Positions 55,681-61,324 of a DNA stretch of 64,000 bases are shown in pieces (within the stretch, counting starts at the first letter, position 1; every line of letters begins with the position of its first letter). The position numbers were made by a program, and so were the translations under genes. A model generated the notes under the pieces. It searched no databases, was not told the origin of the DNA, and was given only the letters and a program-made list of their open reading frames with translations. The stretch spans positions 34,788 through 98,787 of the forward strand of contig JAFSWF010000071.1 of the NCBI GenBank assembly GCA_017444615.1, written 5' to 3'. This DNA comes from Paludibacteraceae bacterium (GTDB lineage Bacteria > Bacteroidota > Bacteroidia > Bacteroidales > Paludibacteraceae).

Positions 55681-56460
55681 TTAATTTTCCAGATTAGTAG
55701 CGGATTGCAGGATAAGGAATAGCTCATCCGCTGTCACTTCGCGTATTTTGCCTTCTTTCGCCACGGAGATACGACCTGTTTCTTCGGAAACGACGATACA
55801 AGTGGCGTCTGTTTTTTCTACCAAACCCAGCGCAGCGCGGTGACGCAGACCATAATGTTGCGGAATAGTCTGGTCTTTGCTGACGGGAAGAATGCAGGCT
55901 GCGCCTAACATTTTTGCATCGCGGATGACCAAAGCGCCATCATGGAGAGGGGTGTTTTTGAAGAAGATATTCTCAATCAGACGCGCCGAAACGATGGCGT
56001 CGAGGCGTTCGCCGGTGTCCACAATCTCTTTCAAGTTGCCTTCTCCTGCCAGAACGATGAGTGCACCGGTTTTAGTGGAAGCCATATGCCGGCAAGCTTG
56101 TGTTATTTCCAGGATCTGCTGACGCGAGGCGGCTTCGTCTGCGGGATTGAGTCGGCGGAAGAGTTTCCACGAAGAGAACCGTGCGCCTAAGCGATAGAAG
56201 AAAGTGCGGATCTCTTCTTGGAAAATAACGATTAAGGCGATGGCACCGACTGAAATGATACGATCGAAGAGTGCGCCTGTTAAGTCCAATTGGAAGACAA
56301 AACTAACGAGGAACCAAACAATTAAGAATGCCAAAATACCCCAGAAAAGGTTCGTGGCACCTGTGCGGCGAAGTAACCGGTAGGTTTCATACAAGATAAA
56401 AGCTACCAGCAAAATGTCTATAAAGTCCTTAAATCCGAATGAAAAGGCTACTAATTGCAT
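55681..56460 (-). CDS. cdaA: Diadenylate cyclase CdaA (DAC domain)
   Basis: 259 aa. Three N-terminal membrane helices (about 10-80) precede a DAC domain carrying DGALVIRD and LRHRAALGL, the DGA and RHR motifs that bind and condense two ATP to cyclic di-AMP. The signal controls potassium and cell-wall homeostasis in many bacteria. It lies between folP and metG; the folP-cdaA order is common in Bacteroidetes, in my recollection. The junction with folP is an 8-bp-period repeat. Confidence 0.95.
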   Translation of the reverse strand: MQLVAFSFGFKDFIDILLVAFILYETYRLLRRTGATNLFWGILAFLIVWFLVSFVFQLDLTGALFDRIISVGAIALIVIFQEEIRTFFYRLGARFSSWKLFRRLNPADEAASRQQILEITQACRHMASTKTGALIVLAGEGNLKEIVDTGERLDAIVSARLIENIFFKNTPLHDGALVIRDAKMLGAACILPVSKDQTIPQHYGLRHRAALGLVEKTDATCIVVSEETGRISVAKEGKIREVTADELFLILQSATNLEN

Positions 56461-56461
56461 A

Positions 56462-56508
56462 AAATCCTATTAACCTATTAACTTATTAACGTTTTAACAA
56501 TTTAACGT
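56462..56508. repeat. 8-bp-period repeat at the folP-cdaA junction
   Basis: Units of the type CCTATTAA/CTTATTAA/CGTTTTAA/CAATTTAA repeat about five times and run into the end of folP. No promoter is seen. Confidence 0.7.
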
Positions 56509-57222
56509 CTCATAGAGACGGATTGTTTGTTTCGTTTCTCTGACGTCATGCGTTCGGAGGATGGCGGCTCCGTGGCATAGGGCATAAAACTGCAGTACTT
56601 GTGTAGCGCTGAGGCTGGTCTCCGGCGTTAAGCCTAAAGGCTTATAAATCATCGATTTGCGGCTTAGTCCTACCAAAACGGGGTGTCCGTAGGATGACAA
56701 TCGGTCTAATTGGCGCAAGCAGGCATAATCGGCTTCCACGCTTCCGATAAAGCCTAATCCCGGGTCGAGGATGAGCGATAAGTCGTGCATCTCCGGTCTC
56801 TTGGAAGGCAAGTCCAAGTCTCCGCGTAGCGTCCATACATAAGGCACATCAAAAGCCCGCACGACCGCATTCATCTCCTCGCTGCCTCCGGAAACATCGT
56901 TGATGATCATCGGTCCGAACTGCTCTAAGGCGCGTTGGGCGATAACAGGCCTAAACGTGTCCAGCGACAGTTGTGCGGATGGAAACGCCTCTTTGATAGC
57001 CTCCAAAGCCGGAGCCACACGTCGCCATTCGGTCTCTTCGCTTACCGGTTCGCTACCCGGACGTGTGGAACAACCGCCGATGTCTAATAGTTCTGCTCCA
57101 TCCGCCAACGCCTCACGTGCCCAATCGACCACAACGGACCGATTAACAGACTCTTCTCCACCCGCCGACATCAACCGTGAACCGGCATAAAAACTATCCG
57201 GCGTCACATTCCCTATCGCCAT
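56494..57222 (-). CDS. folP: Dihydropteroate synthase
   Basis: Start taken at ATG 57222 (MAIGNVTPDSFYAGSR), 242 aa. A GTG at 57237 is in frame, but it lies only 5 bp from the -7 element and would be almost leaderless. Motifs: NVTPDSFYAGSR (pterin site), ELLDIGGCSTRPG, LSLDTFRP, INDVSGG, LILDPGLGFIG and VGLSRKSMI. It joins pterin pyrophosphate and p-aminobenzoate in folate synthesis. It is shorter at the N-terminus than typical FolP, lacking the first beta-strand segment before GxxNVTPDSF. Confidence 0.92.
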   Translation of the reverse strand: MAIGNVTPDSFYAGSRLMSAGGEESVNRSVVVDWAREALADGAELLDIGGCSTRPGSEPVSEETEWRRVAPALEAIKEAFPSAQLSLDTFRPVIAQRALEQFGPMIINDVSGGSEEMNAVVRAFDVPYVWTLRGDLDLPSKRPEMHDLSLILDPGLGFIGSVEADYACLRQLDRLSSYGHPVLVGLSRKSMIYKPLGLTPETSLSATQVLQFYALCHGAAILRTHDVRETKQTIRLYETLNC

Positions 57223-57241
57223 AATCTGCGCTTTCACGCTG

Positions 57242-57273
57242 CAAAATTACTACAAAAATTCCGAATACGCAAA
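57242..57273 (-). promoter_or_regulatory. folP promoter
   Basis: Minus-strand TTTG (57270-57273), 20 bp, TAATTTTG (57242-57249). It is divergent from the gldJ promoter 16 bp away. It probably drives folP-cdaA-metG. Confidence 0.78.
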
Positions 57274-57288
57274 AAAAAGTAATAAAAA

Positions 57289-57320
57289 TTTGCGTGTTTG
57301 AGAAAAAAATACTATCTTTG
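57289..57320 (+). promoter_or_regulatory. gldJ promoter
   Basis: TTTG (57289-57292), 20 bp, TATCTTTG (57313-57320), 41 bp upstream of the gldJ ATG. Confidence 0.83.
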
Positions 57321-57361
57321 CAGGCTGAATTATGTACGCATACAAATAAATTTCAAAAAAT

Positions 57362-58966
57362 ATGAAGAACGTATTTAAGTATTTCTTGATTGTTTCGGTG
57401 GCTGTGAGCGCTACATCGTGCTTCAACCAACGCGAGTTGAACACACGCGTCAGCAACACCACCGGCTGGAACTATTTTGACCAAAAGACCACTAATTTCC
57501 AGGCTCATGAAGGAGTGGGTAATGTGAATCCTGTGGGTATGATTCCAATTCAAGGTGGTTCGTTCACCGTAGGAGAGAAAGATGAGTTCATCACCGCTCC
57601 GCGTAATAACGAGACCCGTACGCTGACCGTTAGTTCCTTCTATATGGACAAGTACGAGATCTCGAACATCAACTGGAATGAGTACTTGCATTGGCTGGAG
57701 GTAGTCTTCGGTGGCGTAGCTCCGGAGTTGGTGGATCAAGCGCGTCCGGACAAAACGGTTTGGCGCAGCGACTTGGCGTACAATGATCCGTATGAGCAGA
57801 ATTATTTTGACCATCCGGCCTTCTCTTTCTATCCGGTAGTGGGTATCACATGGCAGCAAGCGATGGCGTATTGCCAGTGGCGTACCGACCGTGTGAATGA
57901 GATGGCGTTGATTAACGCCGGCCTGATTGAGGTGCCTGCTTTCGCTGAGTTGGAACCAACGGATGATGAGGCTAAGAAAGCGGAGTGGGAGCAACGGACA
58001 GGATTCCAGATGGAAGCTTTCCAGCAACCCAGTCCGGAGGATCCGAATCAACAAGTGACTTGGTATAGACCGAGTTACGAGTGGATTCGCGATCATTTTG
58101 TGTTCAATACCGAGAAGTATCTCTTGGACGAAGATTATGTGCCGGCTTTTGGCCGCAATGCCAAGCGTGATACGTACGGTCGTCAGCATAAAGTATCGCG
58201 TGCGGACGGTTTGTTCGTTACCGGTTATCGTCTGCCGACCGAGGCAGAGTGGGAGTTTGCAGCTTATGCACCGGTGGCAGGGCCTGATGGTTTGACCGTA
58301 GAAGGTAAGGTTTATCCGTGGTCGGGTTATCATCCGCGTGAGGCGTCTAAGAAGAACAACGGTCAGATGCAAGCGAACTTCGTTCGTGGTCGTGGCGATA
58401 TGATGGGTGTGAGTGGAGCGCTTAACGACGGACATGTCATCACAGCACCGGTGGATGCTTATGCGCCGAATGATTTCGGATTGTATAACATGGCCGGAAA
58501 CGTCAACGAATGGGTAATGGATGTGTATCGCGAGACCACTTATCAGGATGCTTCGGAGTATAACTCTTATCGCGGTAATGTATATAGCCATGTGGTCCGC
58601 GGTGAGGATGGTAAAGTGCAGATTGACTCGCTCGGTCGCGTGCAGATCTCTTGGGGCAAAGATGCGGACAAGCGTGACGTGCTGGATGGTGATTTTGCCA
58701 GCATTATTGACACCGATTATCCGCTGGATACCATAGGCGTACGCAATCTGACGGAGATTAAATACGACCCAACCGATATTCTCGCTCCGCGTGTATCGAA
58801 GAAGAGCCGCGTGTACAAAGGTGGTTCGTGGGCTGACCGCATTTATTGGCTCAATCCGTCTAACCGTCGTTACATGGATGAGGATAAGGCTTCGTCAACA
58901 GTTGGTTTCCGCTGCGCTATGTCCACGCTTGGCGATCAGATCCAAGGTACACAAGTACGGAAATAA
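57362..58966 (+). CDS. gldJ: GldJ-like T9SS/gliding-associated lipoprotein (FGE-sulfatase fold)
   Basis: 534 aa. Lipobox VSATSC (Cys20). The body is an FGE/SUMF1-type domain with IPIQGGSFTVGEK, DKYEISNINWNEYL, GYRLPTEAEWEFAA, NMAGNVNEWVMD and a terminal YKGGSWADR...VGFRCAMS. The blocks PDKTVWRSDLAYND and WRTDRVNEMALINAGL match GldJ rather than GldK in my recollection. GldJ is needed for type IX secretion and gliding in Flavobacterium; here it supports a T9SS that could export the fructan proteins with sorting-like tails. It is on its own promoter, followed by gcvH. Confidence 0.78.
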   Translation: MKNVFKYFLIVSVAVSATSCFNQRELNTRVSNTTGWNYFDQKTTNFQAHEGVGNVNPVGMIPIQGGSFTVGEKDEFITAPRNNETRTLTVSSFYMDKYEISNINWNEYLHWLEVVFGGVAPELVDQARPDKTVWRSDLAYNDPYEQNYFDHPAFSFYPVVGITWQQAMAYCQWRTDRVNEMALINAGLIEVPAFAELEPTDDEAKKAEWEQRTGFQMEAFQQPSPEDPNQQVTWYRPSYEWIRDHFVFNTEKYLLDEDYVPAFGRNAKRDTYGRQHKVSRADGLFVTGYRLPTEAEWEFAAYAPVAGPDGLTVEGKVYPWSGYHPREASKKNNGQMQANFVRGRGDMMGVSGALNDGHVITAPVDAYAPNDFGLYNMAGNVNEWVMDVYRETTYQDASEYNSYRGNVYSHVVRGEDGKVQIDSLGRVQISWGKDADKRDVLDGDFASIIDTDYPLDTIGVRNLTEIKYDPTDILAPRVSKKSRVYKGGSWADRIYWLNPSNRRYMDEDKASSTVGFRCAMSTLGDQIQGTQVRK

Positions 58967-59001
58967 AATCGTAAATCGTAAATCGTCAAATCGTAAATTA
59001 T
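58967..59001. repeat. 7-bp-period spacer between gldJ and gcvH
   Basis: Four units of AAATCGT with one base inserted once fill the junction directly before the gcvH ATG. No promoter is seen, so gcvH is probably read through from gldJ. Confidence 0.75.
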
Positions 59002-59379
59002 ATGAATTTTCCTTCTAACATTAAATACACCCGCGAACATGAATGGATTCGCGTGGAGGGTAATGAAGCGTTTGTAGGTATTACCGATTATGCTCAATCG
59101 GAGTTAGGCGAGATCGTTTTTGTGGACGTTCCTACAGTAGGCGAGACCGTTGGCCAAGGCGAAGTGTTTGGTTCCATCGAAGCGGTTAAGACCGTGAGTG
59201 ACCTGAATATGCCGGCAACGGGTGAGGTGCTCGAATTGAACGAAGAACTCGACGCACAGCCGGAATTGGTTAATAATGATCCGTACGGCAAGGGTTGGAT
59301 TATCCGCGTAGCGCTGAGCGATGTAGCAGAGTTGGATAATCTGCTTGACGCTGAGGCTTATCAAGCACTCCTTAAATAA
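59002..59379 (+). CDS. gcvH: Glycine cleavage system H protein
   Basis: 125 aa, normal length. The lipoyl-Lys motif is [16 protein letters not shown] with the modified Lys about residue 62, in the typical [24 protein letters not shown]...G context. It shuttles the aminomethyl group between P, T and L proteins. No other gcv genes are in the window. Confidence 0.96.
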   Translation: MNFPSNIKYTREHEWIRVEGNEAFVGITDYAQSELGEIVFVDVPTVGETVGQGEVFGSIEAVKTVSDLNMPATGEVLELNEELDAQPELVNNDPYGKGWIIRVALSDVAELDNLLDAEAYQALLK

Positions 59380-59384
59380 TACGT

Positions 59385-59434
59385 ACGTGCGCACGCGTGC
59401 CTTCCGTATAGAGGATTTCCCGCGTGCGCGTGTA
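59385..59434. terminator. Hairpin after gcvH
   Basis: Inverted repeat GCGCACGCG (59389-59397) / CGCGTGCGC (59421-59429), extended imperfectly, 9 bp after the stop. There is no T run, so termination would be weak or factor-assisted. Confidence 0.5.
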
Positions 59435-59450
59435 TGCACTACCATATTAG

Positions 59451-59501
59451 ATTTGTCCGAAAGGACCTTTAAAACTATATTTGTCCGAAAGGACCCTTAA
59501 A
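59451..59501. repeat. Twin GTCC-GAAA-GGAC hairpins
   Basis: Two direct copies of a 23-bp unit (59451-59473 and 59479-59501), 28 bp apart start to start, each containing the small hairpin GTCC-GAAA-GGAC with a GNRA-type tetraloop followed by CCTTTAAA/CCCTTAAA. They lie in the 341-bp gap 59380-59720. The rest of the gap holds the gcvH hairpin, an imperfect stem near 59559-59581, one arm of a 15-bp inverted repeat and the promoter of the next gene. Confidence 0.75.
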
Positions 59502-59650
59502 CAAAATACATAGAAACATTGCGAGAATTATTTTCTTTTATTATGTTTCCCCAGTGCCCAGCCTCACGGCGCTAAACCGAGGCAAATGACCCTTGACGTA
59601 TTGAATTTACCGCAAAAAAAGTGCATAAAATGCATTTTATGTCCGAAAAA

Positions 59651-59682
59651 CTTGCATATGTCGAAAAAATATTGTACTTTTG
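59651..59682 (+). promoter_or_regulatory. Promoter of the toxin-antitoxin remnant
   Basis: CTTG (59651-59654), 20 bp, TACTTTTG (59675-59682), with the extended CTTGCATATGTC form. The ATG follows 38 bp downstream with AGGATAA as the ribosome-binding region. Confidence 0.78.
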
Positions 59683-59720
59683 CACTGCAAAAGTTAAAAC
59701 AACCCGAAGAAAGGATAATT

Positions 59721-60182
59721 ATGGAAGCAGTAAGACAAGTATATCTTTCTATTCCGAAGAGTGACTACCATTTTGTCAGCACCTTATCTCGTAAGATGGG
59801 ATGGACGATACATCGTGAGCGTAAATGTGGTTTGGAGCGTGCTATTGATGATGTGCGTGCAGGTCGCGTATATCAAGCAGAAAGTGTAGATGACTTAATG
59901 GCACAATTGGAAGCAATTAGATACTCCGGACAGTTCAAACGCTCCTATAAGTTATGTAAGAAGCGCGGATATGATATGTCGAAATTAGAGACAGTTATCC
60001 GCCTTTTGAGCGAAAATGGTGAACTTCCTGAAATATACCAACCTCACAAATTAGTTGGTAGGCGTTGGGCTGGATATTGAGAATGCCATATTGAGTCTAA
60101 TTGGCTTCTCGTATGGGATCAAAATGACACGGAACTTGTGCTATTATTAATGGACACAGGTACTCACTCAGATTTATTTTAA
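59721..60182 (+). pseudogene. Antitoxin-YafQ/RelE toxin fusion interrupted by an in-frame TGA
   Basis: ATG 59721 opens a frame that starts with a small antitoxin-like part (MEAVRQVYLSIPKSDYHFVS, to about residue 75, ending DDLMAQLEA). It continues without a stop or new ATG into a YafQ-type toxin (IRYSGQFKRSYKLCKKRGYD). A TGA at 60078-60080 ends the visible protein at LVGRRWAGY. The same frame then continues to TAA 60180 as ECHIESNWLLVWDQND and MDTGTHSDLF, which are the rest of YafQ. The family reads G-x-RECHI, so the TGA sits where Arg (possibly CGA) is expected. The part after the stop also lacks the usual PDW and the Arg before TGTHSDLF. The toxin is therefore almost certainly inactive, while the antitoxin part may still be made. 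Confidence 0.85.
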
Positions 60183-60201
60183 ATAACACAAAATACTTTT
60201 A

Positions 60202-60237
60202 AAGCGGTAAATTCAATAGCGAGTTTACCGCTTTTTT
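60202..60237 (+). terminator. Terminator after the toxin-antitoxin remnant
   Basis: Stem AAGCGGTAAA/TTTACCGCTT with a 12-base loop followed by TTTTG, 20 bp after the remnant's final stop. One arm and its flank (60204-60218) also form a 15-bp perfect inverted repeat with 59599-59613. Confidence 0.82.
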
Positions 60238-60473
60238 GTTGTGCGGTGGATTCGATTAGTCCAAAAAGACCGACAAAGGATCAAAAAAATAAAGAGAGAA
60301 AAAAGCGGAACTGGTCCGACCGAGGCATCTAATAAACTAAGAACGCCGAAACACCAGTCAACTACGACGGTCGAACGACGGTCGAACGACAGTCGAACGA
60401 CAGTCAAAGCCAATGTCACAAGTACGTCGAACCAAGAAAAGAATAAGAAAAAGACTAAAATTCAGAATAAAAC
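60238..60473. repeat. Noncoding gap with an 11-bp-period GTCGAA array
   Basis: About 60360-60404 has four near-identical 11-bp units GTCGAACGACG/GTCGAACGACA. The unit length and GTCGAA core are shared with the arrays inside the dispersed repeats at 9161 and 30661. An open frame 60241-60489 covers this stretch, but it has poor composition and no recognisable protein, so I treat it as noncoding. Confidence 0.65.
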
Positions 60474-60968
60474 ATGGAATGTGCGTTAGCATCATATAAT
60501 CAGGTACTTCTGCAGATTGCTATTTTATTGGGAATAGTGTGTGCTATTGTAGTTATGACCACGATTACCATCAAGTATATTCGTAAGGCTTTACGCAAAG
60601 TGCAAGCCACTTATGCACAAAATGAGGCAGATGCTAAAAAAGGGAAAAAGACTAAGACGCCTAATTATGTAATCATTTCATTAGTTACAGCAGCAATCAT
60701 AGCATGTGTGTTTATTGTGTTTGTTATTGTCGCTAACAAAGAGTGGGGGTTTGCTCTTTCATCCAATAATGTAGTCTTAACGTTTGTTGGTATACTGGCA
60801 ACATTTATTGTGATTACTAATTATGCGCAAGTCTCTGACATCAAACACGAGGTTGATAGTAAATTATTACAACTACAACGAGAACACGATTCCTTTGTTC
60901 GGAAGGTAATGAAAGAGTTAAAGAAGAATAAGAATAATAGAAAAAATAAGGAAAAGGAAAATGGTTAG
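60474..60968 (+). CDS. Hypothetical membrane protein with three transmembrane segments
   Basis: 164 aa. Three hydrophobic helices (about 9-33, 66-88 and 99-119), a basic loop after the first (KKGKKTKT) and a charged, lysine/asparagine-rich C-terminal coil (about 122-164). I do not recognise the family. It overlaps the next gene by 8 bp, so the two probably act together. Base composition is lower in GC than the housekeeping genes, which fits an acquired pair. Confidence 0.7.
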   Translation: MECALASYNQVLLQIAILLGIVCAIVVMTTITIKYIRKALRKVQATYAQNEADAKKGKKTKTPNYVIISLVTAAIIACVFIVFVIVANKEWGFALSSNNVVLTFVGILATFIVITNYAQVSDIKHEVDSKLLQLQREHDSFVRKVMKELKKNKNNRKNKEKENG

Positions 60969-61278
60969 TTTTGATTCATTAGCGGATAGTTTGAAGTTTT
61001 CCTTCATTTGTCCTCATTGCCACCAAAAGACATCATTTTATTTGATGCATCTCCCATCTCCGGATTGGTCGGGAGACACGGCTGCAAGTACAGAAAATTA
61101 TGACGATGTGGACTTTTGCTGTGACCATTGCGGGCATGATTATTCAGCGGATATATTTGTCAATATGTACGAGGGGAACTTAGTAGTAACAGATTCTGAT
61201 ACTCAAAAAGAAATTGAAAACGTGGAGATAAAAGAGAAGTATGTTGATGAAGGGGAGTACGAAGCAGCATATGCATAA
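60961..61278 (+). CDS. Hypothetical zinc-ribbon protein
   Basis: 105 aa, acidic. Two CxxC pairs, FICPHCHQKTSF (about 15-26) and FCCDHCGHDYS (about 52-62), form a likely zinc ribbon. No catalytic motif is seen. It is translationally coupled to the membrane protein upstream. A role in nucleic-acid or protein recognition together with the membrane partner is possible, but I do not assign one. Confidence 0.7.
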   Translation: MVSFDSLADSLKFSFICPHCHQKTSFYLMHLPSPDWSGDTAASTENYDDVDFCCDHCGHDYSADIFVNMYEGNLVVTDSDTQKEIENVEIKEKYVDEGEYEAAYA

Positions 61279-61324
61279 ATACAACTATTCAACAATAAAT
61301 CATTGAAATAAATATAATACAAAT

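Noticed and set aside
57353-58591. A 412-codon open frame antisense to gldJ
   Set aside because: It lies wholly opposite a clear GldJ-like gene, has no recognisable motif and reads like reverse-strand codon bias.
60078-60080. TGA as a selenocysteine or recoded codon in the YafQ part
   Set aside because: The family has Arg here, no selenocysteine insertion element is apparent and other catalytic positions have decayed as well, so a nonsense mutation is simpler.
60241-60489. An 82-codon frame over the 11-bp repeats
   Set aside because: Lys/Thr/Arg-rich translation of repeat DNA, no ribosome-binding site of note, starts inside the terminator region; treated as noncoding.
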